Origin: Paenibacillus validus NBRC 15382
GTDB taxonomy: Bacteria > Bacillota > Bacilli > Paenibacillales > NBRC-103111
Direction of reading: 5' to 3'
Length of the DNA stretch: 64,000 nt
Assembly (NCBI RefSeq): GCF_004000985.1
Contig: NZ_BIMH01000004.1
Coordinates: 62,001-126,000 of the forward strand
Part shown: positions 26,068-36,584 of the stretch, one piece after another
Position numbering within the stretch: position 1 is the stretch's first letter
How the letters are laid out: every line of letters starts with the position of its first letter
Position numbers and translations under genes: made by a program
The notes under the pieces: generated by a model
The model's database searches: none
What the model saw: the letters and a program-made list of their open reading frames with translations, nothing else
What the model was told of the DNA's origin: nothing

Positions 26068-26346
26068 ATGAGAAATCGAAATAACACGATAGCTTACATT
26101 CTCTTCGGCTTGCTAGCGATCGGCATCTTGGCCACCGTATTTTCTAATCCGGGAGCCGTGCTGCTGCCTGTACTCGTATTCGGCGTTATCTTCTTCCTGT
26201 ATAGATATCCGCCGAATACCTGGAAACGGCCGAATCGCTCGGCGCCGACCGGTCGATTCCAGCGGGGCAAACGAAAGAAAGCCAACTTCCGCGTCATTCC
26301 CGGCAGTAAGGACAGCAACGACGACGAACCTCCGAAATATCATTAA
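26068..26346 (+). CDS. Small membrane protein, hypothetical
   Basis: A 92-residue protein with two hydrophobic helices (residues 9-45, ILFGLLAIGILATVF and LPVLVFGVIFFLYRY) followed by a strongly basic, Arg/Lys-rich tail that probably stays cytoplasmic. The predicted role is unknown. It has a good Shine-Dalgarno (AAGGGGG) and lies 28 nt after yqhQ, so it is likely co-transcribed; by position it may be the YqhP counterpart. A bidirectional terminator follows. Confidence 0.7.
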   Translation: MRNRNNTIAYILFGLLAIGILATVFSNPGAVLLPVLVFGVIFFLYRYPPNTWKRPNRSAPTGRFQRGKRKKANFRVIPGSKDSNDDEPPKYH

Positions 26347-26348
26347 TA

Positions 26349-26383
26349 AGAACAGCCGGCCTTGAGGGCTGGCTGTTCTCATT
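26349..26383. terminator. Bidirectional terminator
   Basis: AGAACAGCC and GGCTGTTCT (26349-26357 and 26371-26379) plus inner GGCC/GGGC pairing form a stem-loop between the convergent small membrane gene and patatin gene. The plus side continues CATTTT. Confidence 0.7.
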
Positions 26384-27394
26384 TTACGTTAAACTTTTCT
26401 TCTGAGGGGGCTCTTCCGGCTTGGGCGTGACCCGGCACACATGCGTCAAGTAATGATGCTTATAATCGGTAAACTTCCACTTCCCGAAGAAAGCCATCGT
26501 CGATTTCATCCCTGATTCGAACAGCTCCACGCTTTGCTCGGGCGTCAAATCGAAATCGGTGACACCAATGCCATGCGTCGGAATTTTGACGGAACGAAAG
26601 CGGTTATGCTCTTGAATGTAATAGTCGTCATGCGCATCCAGCATCGTCGAGAATAACGCCCGCAGCATCGAGACGGGACCGAAAATCGTATTGGGCTTTC
26701 CCGTGCCGCGGCCTACCAGCTGAAATCCGATCGTCGGCGTGTGACTATCCACCTTCGTTGGGTCGTCGTTGTCGAACAACCATAACGGAAAGTTGCTAAG
26801 CAGTCCGCCGTCGACGATGTAAACGAATTGATCCGCAAACTTCTCTCCTCGCTTGCGAGGCAAGTTTGTTTTCTTGCGGATCACAACGGGATCGAAGAAA
26901 TAAGGGATACTCGTACTCATCCGCACCGCTTTCGCGATGAGAAACCGCTTCGGATCGACCCCATACTGCGCAATGTCGTCCGGCAGTACGAGCAGCTTCC
27001 GCCCGGATATATCCGAAGCGACAATCCGCAATTGATTCGATTTCAGATCGCCGAACGTCCGAATACCCTTGGCCAGCAGCAGCTGATAAATCCAATGCTC
27101 CAGCGCTTCGCCGGAGTACAGTCCTTTTTTGAGAAAAAGTCTGGATAAAGGCCCGATCACTTTGGTATTGAATATAGGTGCGCGCTGCAAAAACTCCGTA
27201 AACGGCGTTCCTTCAATAATAGTTCTCATTTCATCCGCCCGATAACCGGCCGCAACCAGCGAAGCGACGATGGCTCCCGAGGAAGTCCCCGCCACCTGGT
27301 GAATGCCATAGCCTAGCCGCTCGATGGCTGATACGGCACCGGCCAACGCAATACCTTTGACGCCTCCGCCCTGGAAAACCGCATTGATGTTCAC
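26384..27394 (-). CDS. Patatin-like phospholipase (YqhO-like)
   Basis: A 336-residue patatin-family lipid acyl hydrolase. The oxyanion loop is FQGGGVKGIALAG, the nucleophile Ser is in VAGTSSGAIVASL, and the catalytic Asp is in YIVDGGLLSNFPLWLF. Start is a GTG at 27394 with GGAAGAGGGG 8 nt upstream; the ATG at 27415 lacks a good site. It neighbours mntR, as yqhO does in B. subtilis. Substrate unknown. Confidence 0.9.
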   Translation of the reverse strand: MNINAVFQGGGVKGIALAGAVSAIERLGYGIHQVAGTSSGAIVASLVAAGYRADEMRTIIEGTPFTEFLQRAPIFNTKVIGPLSRLFLKKGLYSGEALEHWIYQLLLAKGIRTFGDLKSNQLRIVASDISGRKLLVLPDDIAQYGVDPKRFLIAKAVRMSTSIPYFFDPVVIRKKTNLPRKRGEKFADQFVYIVDGGLLSNFPLWLFDNDDPTKVDSHTPTIGFQLVGRGTGKPNTIFGPVSMLRALFSTMLDAHDDYYIQEHNRFRSVKIPTHGIGVTDFDLTPEQSVELFESGMKSTMAFFGKWKFTDYKHHYLTHVCRVTPKPEEPPQKKSLT

Positions 27395-27490
27395 ACCGGC
27401 ATCCCCTCTTCCCATTAAGCGCTACCGTGGGTCTCACAGTCTATGTATGAGGGAAAGGATTGTACATATGCTCTTTTTGTTGCGAAAATA

Positions 27491-27521
27491 CAAAAAAGCT
27501 TAAACCCGAAGGCCTAAGCTT
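27491..27521 (-). terminator. Terminator after mntR
   Basis: AGCTTA and TAAGCT arms with CC/GG inner pairs surround a GAAG tetraloop. On the minus strand it is followed by TTTTTTG. Confidence 0.75.
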
Positions 27522-27553
27522 CTAAAATGATGACGAACAGGCAGATGCCCGAG

Positions 27554-27976
27554 TTACGATTCTTCCAACTCCGTCTTCAGCTTGATCAAATCTTCGCCGC
27601 GCGAAGTGTCCCGCCTGAAATATTCCACGAGCGCCTCGATGCACGTAATCGAATCCCAGCTTAAATGGTGCTCGATCCCTTCCACATCTTTATATATGTT
27701 ATCCTCCGAAACGCCGATTGTCGTCAAAAATTGCTCGAGCAGCTGATGGCGGTCGACAAGCCGTTTACCGACCTTCTGTCCCTTGGTCGTCAGAACCAAC
27801 CCGCGGTATTTCTCATAAATCAAGTAGTTATCTTTATCCAGCTTCTGAATCATCTTTGTTACTGAAGATGGATGAACTTCGAGACCTTCGGCAATGTCAG
27901 ACACGCGCGCGTAGCCTTTCTCATCGATCAATTTGTATATTTTCTCCAAATAATCTTCCATACTCGGCGTTGCCAT
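27554..27976 (-). CDS. mntR: Manganese-responsive transcriptional regulator
   Basis: A 140-residue DtxR-family repressor of manganese uptake. The winged-helix domain reads [20 protein letters not shown] and is almost identical to B. subtilis MntR. Metal ligands match: Asp8, Glu11, the His in VDRHQLLEQ, and Glu/Glu/His in [16 protein letters not shown] precedes the ATG. No MntR target transporter lies in this window; the nearby ABC transporter looks zinc-type. A terminator follows. Confidence 0.97.
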   Translation of the reverse strand: MATPSMEDYLEKIYKLIDEKGYARVSDIAEGLEVHPSSVTKMIQKLDKDNYLIYEKYRGLVLTTKGQKVGKRLVDRHQLLEQFLTTIGVSEDNIYKDVEGIEHHLSWDSITCIEALVEYFRRDTSRGEDLIKLKTELEES

Positions 27977-28136
27977 GCGCGTTCCTCCTGTATTCCCATG
28001 ACGAGATGTGACCCATCAAATTACCACGAGTCGAAAAGCTGAACCTGATGCAATCTAACAAGGTCGAATTAGCGTTACTAACTATATCATAAGCTTAATG
28101 CCATAGGCAAGTCTACTACTCCAAAGGAGGAAATGT

Positions 28137-29198
28137 ATGTCGACCGAGCTGCTCGCCCCTCCGATCCGGCAAACGCAAGTATTCGTGCCGGAACTCGTTT
28201 ATTTCGAGCCGGATGCGCTGGAGTACCCGAAGGGGCAACGTATCCATCAATGGGCAACGCGCGAAGGCTTGCCGATTCGGATGACGACGTCGCACAACCG
28301 GATTACGAATTTACCCGGCGACAGCGAACTCGAGAAGTATCGGATCGCCAAGCGGACGCTCGTGGTCGGGATCCGCAAGACACTGAAGTTTGACACTTCC
28401 AAGCCTTCCGCCGAGTACGCCATACCGGTGGCTACCGGCTGTATGGCCCATTGCCATTACTGTTATTTGCAAACGACGCTCGGAGCGAAGCCTTATATTC
28501 GCGTCTATGTTAATACTGATGATATTTTGGCGCAAGCCCAAACATACATCGAAGAGCGGGCTCCTGAAATCACCCGTTTCGAAGCGGCCTGTACGTCCGA
28601 TCCCGTCGGCCTGGAGCATATTTCCGGATCGCTCAAGGAATATATCGAGTTTATGGGGAAACAGCCGCTAGGACGTCTGCGCTTCGTGACGAAGTTTCAC
28701 CACGTCGAACCGCTGCTCGATGCCAAGCACAACGGCCATACGCGTTTCCGCTTCAGCGTGAATGCCGACTATGTGATCAAAAACTTTGAGCCGGCCACGT
28801 CCAGCTTCCACGAGCGGATTGCCGCAGCCTCCAAAGTGGCGAGGGCCGGCTATCCGCTCGGGTTCATCATTGCCCCCATCATTTGGCACGAAGGGTGGGA
28901 GGAAGGGTACGCCGAGCTGCTGCACCAACTAAAAGAGGCGCTCCCCCGGGAAGCGACCTCGAATTTAACCTTTGAGCTGATTCAGCACCGGTTCACGAAA
29001 ACCGCCAAAACGGTCATCGAACGTCGCTATCCGAAGACGAAGCTGGAAATGGACGAAGCGAAGCGTAAATACAAATGGGGCCGCTGGGGCCAAGGCAAGT
29101 ACGTATATCCGGACGAACAGGCTAATGCGCTGCGCGAGTTTATTACGGAACGTATCTTTACTCATTTTCCCGAGTCGAAGATCGATTATTTCACCTGA
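28137..29198 (+). CDS. splB: Spore photoproduct lyase
   Basis: A 353-residue radical SAM enzyme that directly reverses 5-thyminyl-5,6-dihydrothymine in germinating spores. The 4Fe-4S motif is GCMAHCHYCYLQ (Cys102, Cys106, Cys109, Tyr110). The conserved Cys152 in EAACTSDPVGLEH corresponds to the H-atom-donating Cys141 of the B. subtilis enzyme. AAAGGAGG lies 6 nt before the ATG. No splA is seen upstream. Forespore (SigG) expression is expected, but no convincing SigG promoter was found. Confidence 0.96.
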   Translation: MSTELLAPPIRQTQVFVPELVYFEPDALEYPKGQRIHQWATREGLPIRMTTSHNRITNLPGDSELEKYRIAKRTLVVGIRKTLKFDTSKPSAEYAIPVATGCMAHCHYCYLQTTLGAKPYIRVYVNTDDILAQAQTYIEERAPEITRFEAACTSDPVGLEHISGSLKEYIEFMGKQPLGRLRFVTKFHHVEPLLDAKHNGHTRFRFSVNADYVIKNFEPATSSFHERIAAASKVARAGYPLGFIIAPIIWHEGWEEGYAELLHQLKEALPREATSNLTFELIQHRFTKTAKTVIERRYPKTKLEMDEAKRKYKWGRWGQGKYVYPDEQANALREFITERIFTHFPESKIDYFT

Positions 29199-29213
29199 AC
29201 GCGGGAGCGGAAA

Positions 29214-29921
29214 TTAGCCGATCCAAGCGGGCGTTATGCGCTGCAGCCAGATCGTGATACGCGTCATTTGATCGGTATAGAGCAGTACGGAAATGATCAG
29301 CATCACGCTGCCTCCGACTTTCATCATGACCGCGGAATATTTGAGTATCCACTTCGTCGAGCCGATGAAAAAAGCAAGGACGATAAACGGAATGGCAAAG
29401 CCAAGCGAATAGGCGGTGATGAGCGGCAGCCACGAATTCGGCTCGCTGGCGGCCAGCACCAGCATCGCCGACAAAATCGGTCCGATACAAGGCGACCATC
29501 CGGCTGCGAAGCCTATGCCGATCAATAGCGATCCGAGGTAACCGGCCGGTTTCGTCTTGATTTGCAGCTTGCGCTCCCTCATCAGCCATTGCGGACGGAA
29601 AATGCCAAGCAAGAACAGTCCCATGACGAAGATGAAGATGGCCGACAACTGCCGGAGTAAATCGCGGTTATCGAAGAAAGCCGTCGCCACGGCGTTCGCT
29701 CCAAGCCCCAGGCTGTAAAAGATAACGGAAAAACCGACGACAAAGCTGAGCGTATGCGTAACCAGCTTAAACCGGATCTCGCTGGACTTTTGACCGTCCT
29801 TCAGCTGACCGACGGAAACGCCGGTAATGTAAGATAAGAACGAAGGATACAGCGGCAGCACACAGGGAGAGATGAAGGAGATCAGCCCGGCCCAAAGCGC
29901 GATCCATACATTCAGTTCCAC
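29214..29921 (-). CDS. ccdA: Cytochrome c biogenesis protein CcdA
   Basis: A 235-residue polytopic thiol-disulfide transporter of the DsbD/CcdA family with six membrane helices. The two redox cysteines are in FISPCVLPLYPSF (first helix) and AGWSPCIGPILSAML (fourth helix). It passes electrons outward for cytochrome c maturation and spore disulfide reduction. A GTG at 29921 with GGAG upstream gives the same length as B. subtilis CcdA. It is convergent with splB and directly downstream of the metal transporter permease, from which it may be co-transcribed. Confidence 0.94.
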   Translation of the reverse strand: MELNVWIALWAGLISFISPCVLPLYPSFLSYITGVSVGQLKDGQKSSEIRFKLVTHTLSFVVGFSVIFYSLGLGANAVATAFFDNRDLLRQLSAIFIFVMGLFLLGIFRPQWLMRERKLQIKTKPAGYLGSLLIGIGFAAGWSPCIGPILSAMLVLAASEPNSWLPLITAYSLGFAIPFIVLAFFIGSTKWILKYSAVMMKVGGSVMLIISVLLYTDQMTRITIWLQRITPAWIG

Positions 29922-29937
29922 GATATTTGTCTCCTTT

Positions 29938-30741
29938 CTACGAGCGCAATCCCCGTTTGACGAATAAAATGCCGATGAGCAGCGCAATCAATACGAGCAC
30001 GACCGATGCACCCGGCGCCAAGTCCCACAAGCCTGCGCTAATCAATCCGATCAATACCGCCGCTTCCGCGAACAATATCGACCAAAAAATCGAACGCTTA
30101 AAGCTGCGGGCCACAAGCAGGCTGCAAGCGACCGGAATCGTCAGCAGCGACGAAACAAGCAGCGCGCCGACGATTTTGATCGACACGCTGATGACAAGCG
30201 CGGTAAGCATCGTAATCATGATGTTATAAAAGCGCAGCGGCAGTCCGCTGACTCCGGCAGCGTCCTCGTCGAAAAACAGCAGGAACATCTCTTTATAATT
30301 GATGGCTACAAAAGCAATCACGATGACTGCGACGCCGCCAACGACCCACAGATCGGTGTTGTCCAGCGTATAGATGCTGCCGAAGAAGTAACTCATCACA
30401 TTAATATTAAACCCTTTGCCCAGCGTAAACAGCATCGTCGCCAGCGCCACGCCGCCGGACATAATAATCGCGATGGACAGCTCCGCATAGGTCTTGTACG
30501 CTTTGCGCAGACGTTCGATCGCGAATGAAGCGATTAGTGCGAACAACAGGCCTACCCCGATCGGGTATACATTGATCAGAAAACCGAGCGCCACGCCCGC
30601 AATGGACACGTGAGCCAGCGTATCTCCGATCATCGAGAGACGGCGCAGCACTAGAAATACGCCCATCAACGGGGCGACCAGGCCTATCAGCAAGCCGCCC
30701 AGCAGGGCACGTTGAAAAAAGTATTCGGTAAATATGTCCAA
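29938..30741 (-). CDS. Zinc-type ABC transporter permease (ZnuB/AdcB-like)
   Basis: A 267-residue ABC-3 family permease with about eight transmembrane helices. Characteristic blocks are GLVAPLMGVFLVLRRLSMIGDTLAHVSIAG and VSIKIVGALLVSSLLTIPVA. A TTG at 30741 with GGAGAG 6 nt upstream is preferred over upstream in-frame codons. It lies downstream of the ATPase and binding-protein genes. Confidence 0.92.
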   Translation of the reverse strand: MDIFTEYFFQRALLGGLLIGLVAPLMGVFLVLRRLSMIGDTLAHVSIAGVALGFLINVYPIGVGLLFALIASFAIERLRKAYKTYAELSIAIIMSGGVALATMLFTLGKGFNINVMSYFFGSIYTLDNTDLWVVGGVAVIVIAFVAINYKEMFLLFFDEDAAGVSGLPLRFYNIMITMLTALVISVSIKIVGALLVSSLLTIPVACSLLVARSFKRSIFWSILFAEAAVLIGLISAGLWDLAPGASVVLVLIALLIGILFVKRGLRS

Positions 30742-30796
30742 GTTGCTCTCTCCTATTTCCCGCTTTCGAACCGGTGGCATAGCCTTCCGGACAAAG

Positions 30797-31579
30797 CTAC
30801 GTCAATACTTCCACCGTTTCGCGAAGCTGGTGCATGGAATGGACCAGATCGGTCTCCCCGCAGTTCTCGGGCGCATGCGTATGTTTCACATAAAAGGATA
30901 ATCCGCCGCGCCGCTGCTTCGGCTCCGAGCCGATATACGACTGAAGCATATCCATGTCGTGGGACACCATGATGAACGTAATGTGGTGATGCTCATGCAT
31001 ATGCCGGATCATACGGAAGAAGGCCCCCTGCGTCTCGGCGTCGATGCCGACCGTCGGCTCGTCCAGAATGAGCAGCTCCGGGTTATTGACGAGCGCTCTG
31101 GCGAGAAACACCCGCTGCTGCTGGCCTCCGGACAGCTGGCCGATGCGTCGGTCGGCTAAATCCTCAATGCGCATCGCATACAGCGCATCGTCGCATTTGC
31201 TCCGCTGGGCTGCGGTTAAACGGCGGAACATGCTTTTCTTGTTAAACAAGCCGGATGTGACCACTTCCCTCACGGTTGCCGGGAACAGCGGGTTAAGCGC
31301 ATTCTTCTGCGGCACGTAACCGATCCGCTCCCAGTCGCGAAACGAACCGACCGGTTCGCCGAATAGCCTGATTTCGCCGCGGGTCGGCTTCAGCAAGCCG
31401 ACGATCATTTTCAGCAGCGTCGTCTTGCCTGCGCCGTTCGAGCCGACCAGCCCGACGAAATCGCGTTCAAGCACGGAAAAGCTGAGCCCGTCGATGACGG
31501 TTTTGTTCTCATAAGAAAAAAAGATGTCATCGATCGTGACGATCTGTTGATGACATCCGGAACGAGCATTCGTATCCAT
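30797..31579 (-). CDS. Zinc-type ABC transporter ATP-binding protein (ZnuC-like)
   Basis: A 260-residue ABC ATPase with Walker A (GSNGAGKTTLL), Q-loop (GYVPQKNALNP), signature (LSGGQQQRV), Walker B (LLILDEPTVG) and the switch His in MVSHDMDM. The C-terminus carries several His and one Cys (KHTHAPENCGE), perhaps metal-responsive. AAGGAG lies about 7 nt before the ATG at 31579. Middle gene of the transporter operon. Confidence 0.92.
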   Translation of the reverse strand: MDTNARSGCHQQIVTIDDIFFSYENKTVIDGLSFSVLERDFVGLVGSNGAGKTTLLKMIVGLLKPTRGEIRLFGEPVGSFRDWERIGYVPQKNALNPLFPATVREVVTSGLFNKKSMFRRLTAAQRSKCDDALYAMRIEDLADRRIGQLSGGQQQRVFLARALVNNPELLILDEPTVGIDAETQGAFFRMIRHMHEHHHITFIMVSHDMDMLQSYIGSEPKQRRGGLSFYVKHTHAPENCGETDLVHSMHQLRETVEVLT

Positions 31580-31611
31580 AAGCAAAGCTCCTTAAGCGGA
31601 AGGTCTCCCCT

Positions 31612-32595
31612 CTATTGTAATGCTTTTATTAAATTATTCAAATTGTTTTCCATAATGGACAAATAATCGGCTCCCTGCTTCGCCTGTTCTTCGGTCAGCC
31701 CCTCGAGGGGATTGAGCACCAGCGTTTCAACCCCGGCGTCTTTGGCAAGCGTCTTGGCCAGTTTATCGGACACAAGCTCCTCGAAGAAAATGTATTTCAC
31801 TTGATTGTCTTTCACGAACTGCATCATTTGCTGGATGTCCTTGGACGTCGGTTCGGCGTCCGGCGACAGCCCCATAAGCGCCTTCTGCGTAAGTCCGTAC
31901 TCTTTGGCCAAATAGCCGAAGGAATGGTGCGTAACGACGATTTCCTTCTTGGGCAGCTGGGCGAGCTGGGTTTTGTATTTATTGTGAAGCTCGTCAAGCT
32001 GGTCAGCGAATCGCTTGAAATTAGCTTCGTAGTCGGCTTGATGCGCGCTATCGACCTTCACCAGCGCCTCCTTGATGTTCAGCGCGATCTGTTTGGCGTT
32101 GACCGGCGACAGCCAGACGTGAGGATCGGTCGAGCCGTGAGCGTGTTCGTCTTTCGCCTGCTCGTCTTTCGCATGCTCGTCTTCGTGGCCGTGCTCCTCT
32201 TCCTCGGTACCGGGCAGCAGCTGGATGCCCTGGCTCGTCTCGACGACTGTTACCCTGGAGTCCTTCTTCATACTGTCAAGCGTATCGTGGACCCAGCCTT
32301 CGAAGCCTGCGCCTAAATATAAGAACAGGTCGGAGCTGGACAAATTTTGCATATCGCGGCTCTTCGGCGACCAATCGTGCGGCTCGACGCCCGCAGGCAC
32401 CAGATTGATGACGTTGACATGCTCGCCGCCTATTTTGCTTGCGAAATCATAGAGCGGATAAAAGCTCGTGACGATGTTCATTTTGCCGTCAACAAGCTTG
32501 GGCTGCGGTGAACCGCATGCGGCCGTCAGCATGGAAAAGAGCAGAATCAATGTCAGGGGAATAAGGAATGACCGGGTCCGTACGTACTGGAACAT
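31612..32595 (-). CDS. Zinc-binding lipoprotein of ABC transporter (ZnuA/AdcA-like)
   Basis: A 327-residue cluster A-I solute-binding lipoprotein. The signal peptide ends in a lipobox (MLTAACGS). Metal ligands are expected at the His in PAGVEPHDWSP, DPHVWLSP and VVTHHSFGYL. A His/Asp/Glu-rich loop (residues about 127-157, HGHEDEHAKDEQ) is the hallmark of zinc rather than manganese binding proteins. GGAGG precedes the ATG at 32595. A consensus SigA promoter and a Zur-like half-site lie directly upstream. Confidence 0.93.
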   Translation of the reverse strand: MFQYVRTRSFLIPLTLILLFSMLTAACGSPQPKLVDGKMNIVTSFYPLYDFASKIGGEHVNVINLVPAGVEPHDWSPKSRDMQNLSSSDLFLYLGAGFEGWVHDTLDSMKKDSRVTVVETSQGIQLLPGTEEEEHGHEDEHAKDEQAKDEHAHGSTDPHVWLSPVNAKQIALNIKEALVKVDSAHQADYEANFKRFADQLDELHNKYKTQLAQLPKKEIVVTHHSFGYLAKEYGLTQKALMGLSPDAEPTSKDIQQMMQFVKDNQVKYIFFEELVSDKLAKTLAKDAGVETLVLNPLEGLTEEQAKQGADYLSIMENNLNNLIKALQ

Positions 32596-32617
32596 GAATA
32601 ATATACCTCCGCCATGT

Positions 32618-32638
32618 AAATCGTAATATTTTTTATTA
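32618..32638. promoter_or_regulatory. Possible Zur box (one conserved half-site)
   Basis: AAATCGTAAT (32618-32627) is an exact half of the B. subtilis Zur operator. The other half (32629-32638) matches only about half of the expected bases. It lies just downstream of the transcription start of the zinc ABC operon, where a repressor would act. Confidence 0.45.
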
Positions 32639-32647
32639 ACTATGGTG

Positions 32648-32676
32648 ATTATACGACCCGCTTCCCCGGATGTCAA
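32648..32676 (-). promoter_or_regulatory. Consensus SigA promoter of the zinc ABC operon
   Basis: On the minus strand TTGACA (32671-32676) and TATAAT (32648-32653) are separated by 17 nt, a perfect consensus. The -10 is about 50 nt before the binding-protein ATG. Such a strong promoter suggests repressor control. Confidence 0.85.
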
Positions 32677-32702
32677 CGCTAAATGTAGATTTTACGAACA
32701 AG

Positions 32703-32753
32703 AAAAAAAAGACCCTCTACCTGCGCAATTATTCATGCGTTTGGCAGAGGGTT
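32703..32753 (-). terminator. Terminator after metG
   Basis: ACCCTCT and AGAGGGT arms flank a longer interrupted stem (GCGCA/TGCGT). On the minus strand it is followed by eight Ts. It begins a few bases after the metG stop. Confidence 0.85.
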
Positions 32754-32758
32754 CATAC

Positions 32759-34828
<2,070 letters not shown>

Positions 34829-34892
34829 CTATTGGCGTCAGGCAAGAGGCTCTCAAGTGGCGGCGCTGCAGGGCGAAGCGGCCGACCGTGCA

Positions 34893-35236
34893 ACAAAAAG
34901 AGCCCTCATCCCTTTGGGACGAGAGCTCGCGCTCACGTGGTACCACCCAACTTCCCCTGCGTCCGGGCATCCATGCCCTCGTAAACTACGAAAGCAGGAG
35001 CTTTGCAAGGCTCAGCGGTCTCATTCGACCTTCCGATAACGCCGGAACCGCGATGAAAGCTTACTGTCTGAAGCGCTGACGACCGGCTCACCCTGCGACC
35101 CGATTCGCGCTCTTCCTGCAGCTCACCTTCATAATCCTCCGGGACCATCTTCCTTCGCATGCGCCAACCGGTTCGCAGCTCCTCCGGCTCTCTGTGTGGC
35201 GAAACGTTCGAAGTACTTATCCGTTCACGGGATATT
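34893..35236 (-). promoter_or_regulatory. T-box riboswitch leader of metG
   Basis: The minus strand contains the T-box core GGGTGGTACCACG (34936-34948), which pairs with the tRNA acceptor end. It is followed by an intrinsic terminator (GAGC-CTC-TCCC against GGGA-GAG-GCTC, 34900-34927, then TTTTTG). The roughly 290 nt upstream would form stem I and the other leader helices. A GAAGATGGT stretch near 35145-35152 could be the Met specifier (ATG), but I could not fold the stem to prove it. Terminator to gene start is about 140 nt. Confidence 0.88.
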
Positions 35237-35242
35237 AAGCCA

Positions 35243-35272
35243 AATATATCGAAAACCAGGGGGTTATGTCAA
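35243..35272 (-). promoter_or_regulatory. SigA promoter of the metG T-box leader
   Basis: TTGACA (35267-35272) and TATATT (35243-35248) with an 18-nt spacer on the minus strand. The -35 overlaps the end of yidD. It precedes the T-box leader by about 10 nt. Confidence 0.7.
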
Positions 35273-35478
35273 GGCACATGGTCGATTCCTCCCGGGTGGA
35301 ACGGGTGGCATTTGCAGATGCGCTTGACGGCGAGCCAGCTTCCCCGGGCCGCGCCGTATTTATCGAGCGCTTGCAGCGCATAGTCGGAGCAGGTTGGATA
35401 AAATCGGCAGGTCGGCGGCTTTAACGGCGAAATAAACTTGCGGTAGAACAGAACGCCGCCTCTTAACACTTGCTTCAT
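35269..35478 (-). CDS. yidD: Membrane protein insertion efficiency factor YidD
   Basis: A 69-residue YidD-family protein. It starts [20 protein letters not shown] and has the cysteine motif [15 protein letters not shown] and the terminal [15 protein letters not shown]. It assists YidC-type insertion of membrane proteins at the inner face of the membrane. The Shine-Dalgarno is GGGGGCG. The 234-nt stretch upstream (35479-35712) shows no convincing gene. Confidence 0.93.
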   Translation of the reverse strand: MKQVLRGGVLFYRKFISPLKPPTCRFYPTCSDYALQALDKYGAARGSWLAVKRICKCHPFHPGGIDHVP

Positions 35479-35712
35479 CGTTCGTTCGCCCCCATCGATT
35501 GCACTAACGACTCTCCTCCCCTCATCTTGCCGGATTTGCCGATCTGTGTCAAACGCCCCCTGTTTAATTCGGCACCGGCACGTTTAATAAGTTGAATCCA
35601 GACAAAACCGCAAAAATCGCCAAATTCGCCCAGAAAACGATAATCCGATTCGAAACGTATGAACGTACACCTAGCGATCCGCCATTTACTAAAGCTTTGG
35701 AAGGTGAAGGAC

Positions 35713-36060
35713 ATGAGCAGTTCGAAAGATTTCATGCAAAGTCAATTGAAAAAATGGAAAAGTGCCGCCACCCAGTTCATCTCGGCCGAGGAAAATCAAA
35801 CGCACGAAGAAGCGACTCTCATCGAGCTTGAGCCCGAGTACGCAGAGAAATGCCGTCAGCTGGCCGAAATTCAGCATACGACCGTTGCGTCCGTTGTACA
35901 TTATATTTTGGAACAGCACTTTGCGCTGAGAAGCCATGAGCGGGTGTTCCAGGCGAGCCCCCTGCAGCTCGAGAAAAACCCGCTGCTGGCCCTCGACGGT
36001 TTGACCGTCAGCAGACAAACAAGCGCTTCGAGGGAGGTAGCGGCCGATGACTTCTTATGA
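35713..36060 (+). CDS. Ribbon-helix-helix-like antitoxin-type protein
   Basis: A 115-residue protein. An N-terminal helical region (MSSSKDFMQSQLKKWKSAAT) is followed by a ribbon-helix-helix-like block, TLIELEPEYAEKCRQLAEIQ and TTVASVVHYILEQHF, and an unstructured tail. The stop overlaps the next gene by 14 nt, as in toxin-antitoxin pairs. AAGGTGAAGG precedes the ATG at 35713; an upstream in-frame ATG (35659) is less well placed. Probably DNA-binding, autoregulatory, partner of the PIN-like protein. Confidence 0.6.
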   Translation: MSSSKDFMQSQLKKWKSAATQFISAEENQTHEEATLIELEPEYAEKCRQLAEIQHTTVASVVHYILEQHFALRSHERVFQASPLQLEKNPLLALDGLTVSRQTSASREVAADDFL

Positions 36061-36514
36061 GCAGACGAATCTGTCGCAAGCGGTTTTCCTGGAGCAGTCC
36101 GCCTGGATGGCGTTTATGAACCCCGAGGACCCGTATTACTTAAAAGCGCGCTCGCTTTTTTACGACCTCAGCGATTTGGACCGCCCTCTGGCAACGACGA
36201 ATTACGTCGTGTTCGAAACCCACCAGTGGCTGCGCAATCATTTTGATTACACCGACGCGCAGGTGTTCCTCAATACGGTGGACAAAGCCGTCCAGCAGGG
36301 CGTGCTGACCATCATTCCCGGCGGTTCGGAGCTCGAACACGAGTCCAGACGACTGCTGATGGAATACCCGGATTACCGGTTTTCCCTGAATGAAGCGTTA
36401 ACCGCCGTCGTACTGCTGCATTACCGCATGAAACGGATCTTCACGTTTAATCCGAACTACGCGTTCCTCTCCAGGCTCGATCGCGAAATTAAAGTGATTC
36501 CGAGCGTTTGGTAG
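36047..36514 (+). CDS. PIN-domain-like protein with altered catalytic acids
   Basis: A 155-residue PIN-fold protein by pattern: VFLEQSAWMAFMNPEDPYYL, ATTNYVVFETHQWLR, YRFSLNEALTAVVLLHYR and IFTFNPNYAFL. In active PIN RNases these carry Asp, Glu, Asp and Asp. Here they read Glu16, Glu57, Asn115-Glu116 and Asn135, so the metal site is altered at three of four positions. It may be inactive or have a changed activity. It overlaps the RHH-like gene, the VapBC arrangement. A strong bidirectional terminator follows. Confidence 0.7.
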   Translation: MTSYEQTNLSQAVFLEQSAWMAFMNPEDPYYLKARSLFYDLSDLDRPLATTNYVVFETHQWLRNHFDYTDAQVFLNTVDKAVQQGVLTIIPGGSELEHESRRLLMEYPDYRFSLNEALTAVVLLHYRMKRIFTFNPNYAFLSRLDREIKVIPSVW

Positions 36515-36531
36515 CGCCTCCGCTTCCAACG

Positions 36532-36572
36532 CAAACAACCCGACCTTCCTACTGGAATGGTCGGGTTGTTTG
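36532..36572. terminator. Bidirectional terminator
   Basis: CAAACAACCCGACC and GGTCGGGTTGTTTG (36532-36545 and 36559-36572) are perfect 14-nt arms between the convergent PIN-like and ABC ATPase genes; both sides read into T-rich ends. Confidence 0.85.
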
Positions 36573-36584
36573 TATGCGTAAAGA

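Noticed and set aside
28060-28095. Possible SigG promoter before splB
   Set aside because: GTTACTA resembles a SigG -10, but no matching -35 lies at the right distance.
35475-35735. 86-codon minus-strand frame upstream of yidD
   Set aside because: No recognisable family, no good start site, odd composition, and it overlaps the yidD start; probably spurious.
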